Below are positions 45,121-53,434 of a stretch of 64,000 nt of DNA, one piece after another; the stretch's first letter is position 1, and each line of letters opens with the position of its first letter. The DNA lies in the NCBI RefSeq assembly GCF_025141175.1, contig NZ_CP081155.1:406001-470000 (forward strand). The letters are read 5' to 3'. This DNA comes from Jannaschia sp. M317. GTDB lineage: Bacteria > Pseudomonadota > Alphaproteobacteria > Rhodobacterales > Rhodobacteraceae. The translations under genes and the position numbers were made by a program. The notes beneath the pieces are model-generated. The model was not told the DNA's origin, ran no database searches, and worked only from the letters and a program-made list of their open reading frames with translations.

Positions 45121-45205
45121 TTCTTCCTCCCAGAATTGCCTGTCAGGGCATGAGTTGGCGGGGTGCCCCCGCAGCTCCCGCTCAGACAAACACGGATTCG
45201 AATTT

Positions 45206-45223
45206 TTTGCAACCGGTTGCAAA
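45206..45223. promoter_or_regulatory. LacI-type operator, copy 1
   Basis: TTTGCAACCGGTTGCAAA is an 18-bp perfect palindrome with the central CG typical of LacI/GalR family sites. It lies between the divergent starts of the binding-protein gene (86 bp away) and the LacI gene (75 bp away). An identical copy is at 49646-49663. Confidence 0.8.
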
Positions 45224-45297
45224 TTGTCATCGCGTTCTTGCGGTGGACGACACCCGGCAAGCTATGGGAAACCTTGGGCGGAATGCGGGAGACGGGC

Positions 45298-46296
45298 ATG
45301 TCGGCAACCTTGAAGGACGTGGCACAACGGGCGGGGGTCTCGACATCGGCGGTATCGCGAACCTTCACCGACGGGGCCTCCGTCTCGGCCAAGATGCGCC
45401 AGAAAGTCGAGAAAGCGGCGTCAGAGCTGGGATATCAGCCCAATTTCCTCGCCCGCAGCCTGACGACCCGCCGCACCAAGCTGATCGGGCTGGTGTCCAA
45501 CAACTTCCACAACCCGATCTTCCTGGAGGTTTTCGACCTGTTCACGCGTGGCTTGCAGGATCGCGGGCTCCGCCCCCTGCTGGTCAATCTGAGCAATGAA
45601 ACCGATCCCGAACAATCGGTCCAGATGCTGCATCAATACTCGGTCGACGGGGTGGTCGTCGCCTCTTCGACCCTGCCGCCCGCCTTTTCCAAGGCGTTCC
45701 GGGACCGGGGCATGGCCGTGGTCAACACCTTCGGTCGCTATTCCAGCAGCCCGCAGGTCCACGTCGTCGGCATCGACAACGCCGAAGCCGGGCGCATGGC
45801 CGCGACGGAACTGATGGCGCGGGGCTATCGGTCGGTTGCGTTTCTGGGCGGGCCCGAGGCGGCGACCTCGACCCAGGACCGCCTGAAGGGCTTCCGAGAG
45901 GTGCTGGCCAACCACCCGGACGTGACCGTCACCCATTCCTTCGCAGAGGCCTATTCCTTTCAGGCGGGCCGCACCGAAATGCTGCGCCTGGCCAAGGCCC
46001 CCCTGGCCGAGGCCTATTTCTGCGGCGACGACGTCCTGTCCATCGGCGCGCTCAGCGCGCTGCGGGATGTTGGAAAACGCGTGCCCGAAGACGTGGGCGT
46101 CATCGGCTTCAACGATATGGAGATGTCGGGCTGGGAGAACATCGCGCTCACCACCATCCGCCAGCCGATCAAGCAGATCGTGAATTCCTCGGTCGAACTC
46201 ATGGCCGCCATGCTGGATGAGCCGGACCGTTACCCCGAGGCGCGGCTTTTCCCGTGCCACGTTGTGGACCGGTCGACCCTGCGCCCCAAGGTTTGA
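45298..46296 (+). CDS. LacI family regulator of inositol genes
   Basis: 332 residues. The N-terminal helix-turn-helix and hinge are clear: MSATLKDVAQRAGVSTSAVSRTFTDGASVSAKMRQKVEKAASELGYQPNFLARSL-type start, residues 1-56. The rest is a Peripla_BP-like effector domain, with LIGLVSNNFHNPIFLEV near 63 and GFNDMEMSGWENIALTTIRQP near 280. I chose the ATG at 45298, which puts the HTH at the start and has GGGAGACGGG upstream; an ATG five codons earlier is possible. Two identical operators in the inositol locus mark the likely regulon. A similar role to the Gram-positive IolR is only by analogy, as that is DeoR-type. Confidence 0.9.
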   Translation: MSATLKDVAQRAGVSTSAVSRTFTDGASVSAKMRQKVEKAASELGYQPNFLARSLTTRRTKLIGLVSNNFHNPIFLEVFDLFTRGLQDRGLRPLLVNLSNETDPEQSVQMLHQYSVDGVVVASSTLPPAFSKAFRDRGMAVVNTFGRYSSSPQVHVVGIDNAEAGRMAATELMARGYRSVAFLGGPEAATSTQDRLKGFREVLANHPDVTVTHSFAEAYSFQAGRTEMLRLAKAPLAEAYFCGDDVLSIGALSALRDVGKRVPEDVGVIGFNDMEMSGWENIALTTIRQPIKQIVNSSVELMAAMLDEPDRYPEARLFPCHVVDRSTLRPKV

Positions 46297-46420
46297 CAAG
46301 GCGCATATCGGCGGGCCGCAGTTCGGCGGCGGCCCAAGCCGAAGCAATTTAGAGCGGCAAAGACGGCCTGCCGTCCCCGCCGGCCAAATCGCCGTGCCCA
46401 CGGGCGACCCTGCGATGCGC

Positions 46421-46443
46421 GGCATCGGCCAATGGCCGATGCC
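46421..46443. terminator. Hairpin between convergent lacI and Gfo/Idh genes
   Basis: GGCATCGGCC (46421-46430) pairs perfectly with GGCCGATGCC (46434-46443) over a 3-base loop. It lies in the 156-bp gap after the lacI stop and just past the end of the leftward dehydrogenase gene, so it could stop either transcript. No U-tract on either side. Confidence 0.5.
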
Positions 46444-46452
46444 AACTTGCGC

Positions 46453-47604
46453 CTAGCGGAACATCGGCGGGCGCGCGTCCAGCCAGATCCCGTCCTGCTG
46501 GCCGGAGGCCGCGACCGCCTCCACCGCCGCCATCGAGCGCAAACCATCCTCGGCCCGAGGGTAGAGATCCGCCGCCGCATCCATCGCGCGCCCCTCTTTC
46601 TGGGCCGCAATCGCCTCGGCCAGATCCTTGTAGATATTGGCGAAGGCCAACGGCATGCCTTCGGCGTGGCCCACGGTCACCCGACTGGTGCGGTCGGCCT
46701 CGGGCGACAGGTTGCCCTCGCCCCGCTCGATCACCTGCAACCGCCCGCCCAAGGGCATCCAATACAGCTGGTTCGGCTGCTCCTGCGACCAGCGCAGACC
46801 GCCCTTTTCGCCGAACACCTGGATGCCCAGCCCGTGCTGCCGCCCGATTGCCACCGACGATGTCCAAAGCCGCCCGACCGCGCCCCCATCCATGCGGAAG
46901 TTGACCATCGCGTCATCCTCCAGAACCCGCGACGGCAGACAGGACACGGTATCGGCGGAAAGCTTCGTCACCTCCTGCCCGGTCACGAAACTGGCCATGT
47001 GCATCGCGTGGATGCCGCAATCCGCGAACTGCGCCGACACGCCCGCCTGCGCGGGGTCATAGCGCCAGCGCACGCGCGGGTTGTCGGCGTCGGCGGCGTC
47101 GGCGTGGTGGCCATGGGCGAACTCTGCCTTGACCAACCGGATTGCGCCCAGATCGCCCCGCGCCACCATCGCCCGCATGTGACGGACCAGCGAATAGCCG
47201 GTGTAGCCATAGTTGACCGCACAGATGCGGCCCGTCGCCTGCGCGGTGCGGACGATGTCCTCGCCTTCCTCCACCGACATGGTCATCGGCTTTTCGCAAA
47301 GCACGTGGAAACCGGCCTCCAGAAAGGCCTTGGTGATCTCGTAATGCGTGGAATTGGGCGTGGCCACGGTGACCAGATCGACCCGGTCATCGCGCGCCTG
47401 TTCGCCCGCCAGCATGTCCTGCCAGCTGCCATAGGCCCGGTCGCCCAGACCCAACCGACGGCCATAGTCGATGCCTGCCTCGGCCCGGTGATCCATCGCC
47501 CCGGCGGCAAAGTCGAACAGCCCGTCCAACCCCGCGCCCAGACGGTGCGCCGGTCCGATCTGGCTGCCTTCGCCGCCGCCGATCATGCCCCATTTCAGCT
47601 TCAT
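46453..47604 (-). CDS. Gfo/Idh/MocA family oxidoreductase
   Basis: 383 residues. The Rossmann motif is MIGGGEGSQIGPAHR (7-21), and EKP at 104-106 with VTVATPNSTHYEI just before is the conserved cofactor and catalytic region. FADCGIHAMHMASFVTG near 190 supplies the Asp/His of family members. The GGGEGSxIGxxHR variant is found in dehydrogenases encoded in inositol clusters. The substrate may be scyllo- or another inositol stereoisomer (inference). I took the ATG at 47604 because GAGGGG lies six bases upstream. It ends the leftward operon starting at 49620. Confidence 0.85.
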   Translation of the reverse strand: MKLKWGMIGGGEGSQIGPAHRLGAGLDGLFDFAAGAMDHRAEAGIDYGRRLGLGDRAYGSWQDMLAGEQARDDRVDLVTVATPNSTHYEITKAFLEAGFHVLCEKPMTMSVEEGEDIVRTAQATGRICAVNYGYTGYSLVRHMRAMVARGDLGAIRLVKAEFAHGHHADAADADNPRVRWRYDPAQAGVSAQFADCGIHAMHMASFVTGQEVTKLSADTVSCLPSRVLEDDAMVNFRMDGGAVGRLWTSSVAIGRQHGLGIQVFGEKGGLRWSQEQPNQLYWMPLGGRLQVIERGEGNLSPEADRTSRVTVGHAEGMPLAFANIYKDLAEAIAAQKEGRAMDAAADLYPRAEDGLRSMAAVEAVAASGQQDGIWLDARPPMFR

Positions 47605-47614
47605 GCCCATCCCC

Positions 47615-48505
47615 TCAAAATCCGATGGATTGCAGGTATGCGCGGTTCGCCCGCGCGTCTTCCAAGGGCGTGCCCGGCTGGCTTGGATCCATGTCCTGCT
47701 CGACGGTGCACCACCCGCTGAACCCCGCGTCCAGCAGCCGCTGCCGCACGGCGGGGAAATCGACGTCCCCCTCGCCCAGATTGCAGAAGATGCCCTGCCC
47801 GCAGGCCTTGTAGAAATCGGTGCGGTTGGCGACGACACGGGCCTTCACCTTCGGGTCGATGTCCTTGAAGTGCATGTAGGAAATCCGGTCCATGTGCCGG
47901 TCCATGAACGCCACGGGATCGAACCCCGCATAGGAATGGTGCCCGGTGTCGAAACAGATCTTCAGGATGCGGTCGTCGATCTCGTCCAGCAGGCGTTCCA
48001 ACTCCGGCTCGAAGTCGAGGAATCCGCCCGCGTGGGCGTGAATGCCCACGGTCAGGCCGTAGTCCTCGGCCCCCATACGCGCGATGGTGGCGATGCGGTC
48101 GCGAAAGGCGGCCCACTCAGTGGCGTCCATCTGCTCGGCCTCGGCGGCGCGGCCCGCCGTGGCGGCGCGGCGGGGCGAGATGCTGTCGATCAAGACCAGA
48201 TGCTCCGCCCCATGCGCCTTGAGCGCGCGGCAGGTGCGGATGCTGGCATCCATCACATCGTCCCATTTTGTGGGATCGTGGAAGGCGCGGAACACCACAC
48301 CGCCGATGATCTCCAACCCCCGCTGGGCCAGTTCGGGGGCCAGGATCGCGGGGTCTTCGGGCATGTAGCCGATGGGGCCCAGCTCGATCCCGTTGTACCC
48401 CGCCGCCGCGCATTGATCGAGCACCGAGGTCCAGTGCGGATAGGCGGGATCGCTGGGAAATTCGATGCCCCAGGAACAGGGGGCGTTGCCGATTCTGATG
48501 GTCAT
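47615..48505 (-). CDS. TIM-barrel sugar isomerase/epimerase, IolE-like
   Basis: 296 residues of the xylose isomerase-like AP-endonuclease 2 fold. IRIGNAPCSWGIEFP (3-17), GYNGIELGPIGYMPED (about 35-50), GIHAHAGGFLDFEPELERLLDEID (about 155-178), FDTGHHSYAGFDP near 186, and YMHFKDIDPKVK near 210 contain the metal-binding Glu/Asp/His residues. Context suggests 2-keto-myo-inositol dehydratase (IolE), as no other candidate is present and IolD, IolC, IolB and IolG flank it. The isomerase IolI is the alternative. Stop is 11 bp from the first dehydrogenase. Confidence 0.75.
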   Translation of the reverse strand: MTIRIGNAPCSWGIEFPSDPAYPHWTSVLDQCAAAGYNGIELGPIGYMPEDPAILAPELAQRGLEIIGGVVFRAFHDPTKWDDVMDASIRTCRALKAHGAEHLVLIDSISPRRAATAGRAAEAEQMDATEWAAFRDRIATIARMGAEDYGLTVGIHAHAGGFLDFEPELERLLDEIDDRILKICFDTGHHSYAGFDPVAFMDRHMDRISYMHFKDIDPKVKARVVANRTDFYKACGQGIFCNLGEGDVDFPAVRQRLLDAGFSGWCTVEQDMDPSQPGTPLEDARANRAYLQSIGF

Positions 48506-48522
48506 GGTCTGCGTCCGAAGGT

Positions 48523-49620
48523 TCAGGCCGCGCCCACGTCCACCCATGCCTTCGCACGGGAGGACGCCAGCGCGGCGACGACGATTTCCTGCACCGCCAG
48601 ACCGTCCGCAAAGGTCGGCCAGACGGGCGTTCCGGTCTCAACGGCGCGCAGGAAATCGCGCGCCTCGATGATGATCTGATCCTGATAGCCGGTGCCGTGC
48701 CCCGGACCCTGGCAGAACGGCGCATAGTCGGGATGCGCCGGACCGGTCAGGATCTTGCGAAAGCCGCGCACAGGTTCCGGGTCGTCCGCCAGATAGAGCC
48801 AGATCGCGTTCTGATCTTCCTGGTCAAAACGGATCGCGCCCTTGGTCCCCGTCACCTCGTAGGCATAGCCCATCTTGCGCCCGTGGCTGACGCGGCTGAA
48901 ATACATCTGCCCCATGGCCCCATTCGCAAAGCGGCACATCATCTGCGCGTGGTCGTCGTTGGTGACGGTCCCGCCGGGGCGGTCGGCGTGCACCGTCTCG
49001 ACCTCGGCGATCAGGGACGCGACCGGGCCGATCAGGGCCAGCGCCGCGTTGATCATATGCGGGGCCAGGTCGCCCATGGTACCGTTCGCATCGCCCTCCG
49101 TGCGCCAATTGGCGGGGCTACGGGGGTCGGCCAGAAAATCCTCGGTATGCTCGCCCCGGAACCAGGTGACGTCGCCGATCGTGCCGTCGGCGATAAGCTG
49201 GCGCGCAAATTGGCTGGCGGGCGTGCGGATATAGTTGAAGCCGACCATGTTCACATGACCCCGGGCGGCGCGGGTCATGGCGCGGCTATCGTCCAGCGTG
49301 GCGCCCAGCGGCTTTTCGCAGAACACCGGCAGGCCCCGCGCAAAGGCCGCCTCGGCAATCGCGCGGTGGGTGGACTGCGGCGAGGCGATGACGATCGCCT
49401 CCACCTTCGGATCAGCCACCAGGGCGCGCCAGTCCGCCGTGCCCCGCGCAAAGCCAAAGGCCGCGCGGTAGCGTTCCGCCGACGCGTCCGAGCTGGCGGC
49501 GACCATTTCCAACCGCGGCCGCAGCGCGGTGTCAAAGACGGCGCCGACCGCGGACATGGCCACCGCATGAGCCTTGCCCATGTAGCCGCCGCCGACGATT
49601 CCGATCCCAATTTCCCGCAT
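48523..49620 (-). CDS. Gfo/Idh/MocA family oxidoreductase
   Basis: 365 residues. GIGIVGGGYMGKAHAVAMS (5-23) is the NAD-binding fold and EKP lies at 102-104, following IVIASPQSTHRAIAE. GTMGDLAPHMINAA near 205-218 gives the catalytic Asp/His pair. It is a second, distinct dehydrogenase in the inositol region, differing in length and loops from the one at 46.5-47.6 kb and from iolG. It may handle scyllo-inositol, D-chiro-inositol or an inosose. The promoter must include the palindrome at 49646-49663, only 26 bp upstream. Confidence 0.83.
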   Translation of the reverse strand: MREIGIGIVGGGYMGKAHAVAMSAVGAVFDTALRPRLEMVAASSDASAERYRAAFGFARGTADWRALVADPKVEAIVIASPQSTHRAIAEAAFARGLPVFCEKPLGATLDDSRAMTRAARGHVNMVGFNYIRTPASQFARQLIADGTIGDVTWFRGEHTEDFLADPRSPANWRTEGDANGTMGDLAPHMINAALALIGPVASLIAEVETVHADRPGGTVTNDDHAQMMCRFANGAMGQMYFSRVSHGRKMGYAYEVTGTKGAIRFDQEDQNAIWLYLADDPEPVRGFRKILTGPAHPDYAPFCQGPGHGTGYQDQIIIEARDFLRAVETGTPVWPTFADGLAVQEIVVAALASSRAKAWVDVGAA

Positions 49621-49645
49621 CTTGAGGTGCCAGTCCGTTATTTGA

Positions 49646-49663
49646 TTTGCAACCGGTTGCAAA
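49646..49663. promoter_or_regulatory. LacI-type operator, copy 2
   Basis: TTTGCAACCGGTTGCAAA again, identical to the copy at 45206-45223. It lies between the divergent dehydrogenase gene (start 49620) and iolD (start 49737). A possible rightward promoter, TTGCAA then 16 bp then TATCGT, overlaps the palindrome, so repressor binding would block polymerase. Confidence 0.8.
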
Positions 49664-49736
49664 ATTTGTATCGTCGGATTCGAAACCGCGCAAGCGGCAA
49701 TCGCTTTGCGACGCATCCTGGGGAAGATCGAGGCAC

Positions 49737-51596
49737 ATGACGAACGCGACCATCCGGCTGACCACGGCGCAGGCGATCATTCGATTCCTGGCCAACCAGT
49801 TCATCGTCATCGACGGGGTGGAACACCGCCTGTGCGGGGGCGGCTTCGGCATTTTCGGCCATGGCAATGTCACCTGCCTGGGCGAGGCGCTCTATGACGC
49901 GCGCGATGCGCTGCCGCTTTACCGGGGTCAGAACGAACAGGGCATGGGCTTTGCCGCCGCCGCCTACGGCAAGCAGTGGCTGCGCCAGCGGTTCATGTTC
50001 TGCACCGCCTCGGCCGGACCCGGCACCGCGAACCTCTTGACCAGTGCGGCCCTGGCCCATGCCAATCGCCTGCCGATGCTGATGCTGTGTGGCGACGCCT
50101 ATACCACGCGCCTGCCCGATCCCGTGTTGCAACAGTTGGAGCATTTCGGGAACCCGACCCTGGGCGTGAACGACGCCTTCCGGGCCGTCACCCGGTTCTG
50201 GGACCGGATCACCCATCCGGCGCAGATCCTGCAAAGCCTGCCCGCCGCGCTGGCCACGATGCTGGACCCCGCCGATTGCGGCCCCGCCTTCATTGGCCTG
50301 CCGCAGGATGTGCAGGGCTGGACCTACGACTACCCCGAAAGCTTTTTCACCAAACGCACCCACCGCATTCGCCGTCAGGCCCCCGATGCCGCCGAGCTCG
50401 CGGATGCCATCGCGCTGCTGCAATCCGCCGACCGTCCGATGATCATCGCGGGCGGTGGCGTGCAATATGCCGGCGCAGTGGCCGAGTTGACCGCCTTTGC
50501 CGAGGCACATCAGATCCCGGTCGTCGAAACCATCGCGGGTCGTGCGAACCTGACGCAGGACCATCCGCTCAACATCGGGCCGGTCGGCGTCACCGGCTCG
50601 GACAGCGCGAATTCCATCGCCGAACGGGCCGATGTGATCCTCGCCGTGGGCACAAGGTTGCAGGATTTCACCACCGGTTCATGGACCGCTTTTGCGCCCG
50701 ACGCGCGCATCATCGGCCTGAATGTGGGTCGCCACGACGCGATGAAACACCTGTCCCTGCCGGTCGTGGGCGACGCCAAACTGGCGCTGCCCGCGCTGGA
50801 TCTGGGGGATTATTCCGCCCCCGCCGACTGGGTCACCTTCGCGCAGAACGCCCGCCGCGACTGGGTTGCCTATACCGACGACATCACTCGCCCCGGCAAC
50901 GGTCCCAATTCCTATGCGCAGGCGATTCGCGTGGTGAATGACCTGTGCCACCCCCGCGACCGTGTCGTCGCCGCCGCCGGGGGCCTGCCCGCCGAGGTGA
51001 CGGCCCATTGGCAGACCAAGGACATCGGCACCGTCGACGTGGAATTCGGCTTTTCCTGCATGGGCTATGAAATCGCGGGCGGCTGGGGCGCGCGCATCGC
51101 CCAGGCGGAGCGGGAGCCGGAGCGGGACACCATCGTCCTGACCGGCGACGGATCCTACCTGTTGATGAACTCGGACATCTATTCGTCAGTCCTGACCCGC
51201 AAGAAGCTGATCGTGCTGGTCCTCGACAACGGCGGCTTTGCCGTCATCAACAAGCTGCAGAACAACACCGGCAACGAAAGTTTCAACAACCTCATTGCCG
51301 ACGCCCCCACCATCCCGGACCCTTTCGCCGTCGATTTCGAAGCCCACGCCACCGCGATGGGCGCCACCGCGGAAACCGTCGCCAACCCTGCACAGCTGGG
51401 CGCCGCGTTCAAACGGGCGCAGGCCAGCGACAAGACCCATGTGATCGTGATGAAGGTCGACCCCTATGACGGCTGGACCACCCAGGGCCACACCTGGTGG
51501 GAGGTGGGCACGCCGCACATCACCGACAATCCCAAGGTCGCGGCCGCCCACACCGAGGTCGAAACGGCCCGCACCCGCCAGCGAAAGGGCATCTGA
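49737..51596 (+). CDS. iolD: 3D-(3,5/4)-trihydroxycyclohexane-1,2-dione hydrolase IolD
   Basis: 619 residues with the three-domain fold of thiamine diphosphate enzymes. IRFLANQF (14-21), the CGGGFGIFGHGNVTCLGEAL region (about 32-52) and AFIGLPQDVQGW near 180 match IolD. The ThDP motif starts TGDGSYLLMNSDIYSSVL (about 463-480) and ends VLVLDNGGFAVINKLQ. It opens the ring of the dione made by IolE. The ATG at 49737 follows a GAGG ribosome site; a longer frame starts inside the operator. The stop shares a base with iolC (TGATG). Confidence 0.95.
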   Translation: MTNATIRLTTAQAIIRFLANQFIVIDGVEHRLCGGGFGIFGHGNVTCLGEALYDARDALPLYRGQNEQGMGFAAAAYGKQWLRQRFMFCTASAGPGTANLLTSAALAHANRLPMLMLCGDAYTTRLPDPVLQQLEHFGNPTLGVNDAFRAVTRFWDRITHPAQILQSLPAALATMLDPADCGPAFIGLPQDVQGWTYDYPESFFTKRTHRIRRQAPDAAELADAIALLQSADRPMIIAGGGVQYAGAVAELTAFAEAHQIPVVETIAGRANLTQDHPLNIGPVGVTGSDSANSIAERADVILAVGTRLQDFTTGSWTAFAPDARIIGLNVGRHDAMKHLSLPVVGDAKLALPALDLGDYSAPADWVTFAQNARRDWVAYTDDITRPGNGPNSYAQAIRVVNDLCHPRDRVVAAAGGLPAEVTAHWQTKDIGTVDVEFGFSCMGYEIAGGWGARIAQAEREPERDTIVLTGDGSYLLMNSDIYSSVLTRKKLIVLVLDNGGFAVINKLQNNTGNESFNNLIADAPTIPDPFAVDFEAHATAMGATAETVANPAQLGAAFKRAQASDKTHVIVMKVDPYDGWTTQGHTWWEVGTPHITDNPKVAAAHTEVETARTRQRKGI

Positions 51597-52570
51597 TGGA
51601 TCTGATGGACGGCATCCGCCGCAACGATTTCGTCATCGTGGGCCGCGTGGGCATGGACCTGTTTCCCGCTCCCGGCACAGCCACCGAGGACGCGACCAGC
51701 TTCACCGCCGACATGGGCGGGTCTGCCGCCAACACGGCGGCGGGCATCGTCAAGCTGGGCGGACGCGCCACGCTCGTCACCCGCGTCTCGGACGATTCGG
51801 TGGGTCGCTTCTGCGTCAACAAGCTGCGCCACTATGGCGTGGCGACCGCCCACGTGATCCCCGTGGGCGGCGAGGCGCGCAATTCGCTCGCCCTCTATGA
51901 AAGCCGGGTAGAAAATCACCAGTCGGTGATCTACCGCAACGGGGCCGCCGATTTCGAAATGACGGTCGCAGACGTCGAAGCCGTGGATTTCAGCCGCTTC
52001 GGCGCGATGGTCACCGCAGGCACCGTCTTTGCCGCCGAGCCGTCGCGCACCGCCGCGTTCCACGCCTTCGAACTGGCGCGGGCCGCGGGCCTGCCCGCGA
52101 TTTTTGATGTCGACTACCGCCCCTATAGCTGGCCCAGCGCGGCGGTCGCCGAAAAGGTACTGTCCGCCGCCGCCGAGAACGCCGACATGATCGTCGGCAA
52201 CGACGAGGAATTCGGCTTCATGGCGGGCAGCCTTGATCGCGGCCTCGGAAAGGCGCGTGCCCTGGCCGAAGGGGGCCGCACCGTCATCTACAAGATGGGT
52301 GAAAAGGGCGCGATCACCTTCGTCGACGGGGCAGAGATCCGCACCGGCATCTTTCCGGTCGAGGCGCTCAAACCCACCGGCGCCGGCGACAGTTTCATGG
52401 CAGGCCTTCTGTCCTCCATCGCCGGGGGCCACGACCTGAAGACGGCGATCCTGCGCGGCTCCGCCTGTGCGGCGATCGTCGTGGCCCGCCCTGGTTGCGC
52501 CCCCGCGATGCCCTACCCCGACGACCTGACCACATTCCTGGCCGATCACCCCGGCCCCACCGATACCTGA
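51596..52570 (+). CDS. iolC: 5-dehydro-2-deoxygluconokinase IolC (PfkB family)
   Basis: 324 residues of PfkB-type sugar kinase. VIVGRVGMDLFPAPG (13-27), MGGSAANTAAGIVKLGGRATLVTRV near 41-65, and KPTGAGDSFMAGLLSS, with the catalytic Asp265, are the two family signatures. In the myo-inositol pathway it phosphorylates 2-deoxy-5-keto-gluconate. The overlap with iolD and position before iolB support that job rather than fructokinase. The start shares its A with the iolD stop. Confidence 0.92.
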   Translation: MDLMDGIRRNDFVIVGRVGMDLFPAPGTATEDATSFTADMGGSAANTAAGIVKLGGRATLVTRVSDDSVGRFCVNKLRHYGVATAHVIPVGGEARNSLALYESRVENHQSVIYRNGAADFEMTVADVEAVDFSRFGAMVTAGTVFAAEPSRTAAFHAFELARAAGLPAIFDVDYRPYSWPSAAVAEKVLSAAAENADMIVGNDEEFGFMAGSLDRGLGKARALAEGGRTVIYKMGEKGAITFVDGAEIRTGIFPVEALKPTGAGDSFMAGLLSSIAGGHDLKTAILRGSACAAIVVARPGCAPAMPYPDDLTTFLADHPGPTDT

Positions 52571-52579
52571 GGACCCGCC

Positions 52580-53434
52580 ATGCACATCCCGCCCCATGAC
52601 AACCAGAACAAGCCCATCGTGGACGCCGACGACGCGACGGTGCCGCTCAATTACTTCAACATCGTCAAGCTTAAGGCGGGCGAGGCCTTCGAATACCAGG
52701 TGCCCGGCTACGAGACCTGCATCGTCCCCGCCACCGGCACCGTCGATGTCGACGTCGAAGGCGTGTCCTTTGCCGCGCTGGGCAATCGCGGCACCGATGT
52801 CTGGGACGGGGAGCCGGAGGGCGTCTACGTCCCCGTCGGGGCCAAGACCCGCATCGTCGCCACCCGCGACACCGAAACCTTCATCGCAGGCGCGAAGTAC
52901 GACAAGGTGCTGGACCCCTTCGATGTTCGCGTGGGCGGCATCGACAAGGTGCAATACGGCAGCGACGACACGAAAACCCACCGCAAGATCAAACACATCC
53001 TGGGCCAGAAGCAGCATGACCGCGTCGGCCGCCTGCTGGTGTCGGAACTGTTCACCGTGGGTCAGGGCGGCTGGTCCGGCTTTCCGGCGCACAAGCACGA
53101 TACCGACCGCCGCGACGCAGATGGCACCATCATCGAAACCCGCCATGATGAGACCTACAATTTTCGCTTTCGGCCCAATCACGGGTCGGGCGTGCAGATC
53201 ATTCAGCGCGAAGAGGGCAAGCCCGGCGACGCCTATCAGCTGATGGACCGCTCCACGATCTGTCTCGACAGCGGGTATCACCCCTGCGTCGTGATGCCCG
53301 GCTACGAGATGTATTACTTCACCATCCTGGGCGGCCTGACGCAGCGCAGCCTCGTGCAGTTCTTCCAGCCGACCCACGCCTATCAGGTCGAAACGATCCC
53401 CGGCATCAAGGACATGGTGGCCAAGTTCAAATGA
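52580..53434 (+). CDS. iolB: 5-deoxy-glucuronate isomerase IolB
   Basis: 284 residues. The double-cupin pattern is seen in GYETCIVPATGTVDVDVEGV near 43-62 and FPAHKHDTDRRDADGTIIETRHDETYNFRF near 170-199, where His and Glu bind the metal. SGYHPCVVMPGYEMYYFTILGG near 235 is diagnostic of IolB. It isomerises 5-deoxy-glucuronate to 2-deoxy-5-keto-gluconate, the substrate of IolC. Its stop overlaps the start of the aldolase gene (ATGA). Confidence 0.95.
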   Translation: MHIPPHDNQNKPIVDADDATVPLNYFNIVKLKAGEAFEYQVPGYETCIVPATGTVDVDVEGVSFAALGNRGTDVWDGEPEGVYVPVGAKTRIVATRDTETFIAGAKYDKVLDPFDVRVGGIDKVQYGSDDTKTHRKIKHILGQKQHDRVGRLLVSELFTVGQGGWSGFPAHKHDTDRRDADGTIIETRHDETYNFRFRPNHGSGVQIIQREEGKPGDAYQLMDRSTICLDSGYHPCVVMPGYEMYYFTILGGLTQRSLVQFFQPTHAYQVETIPGIKDMVAKFK

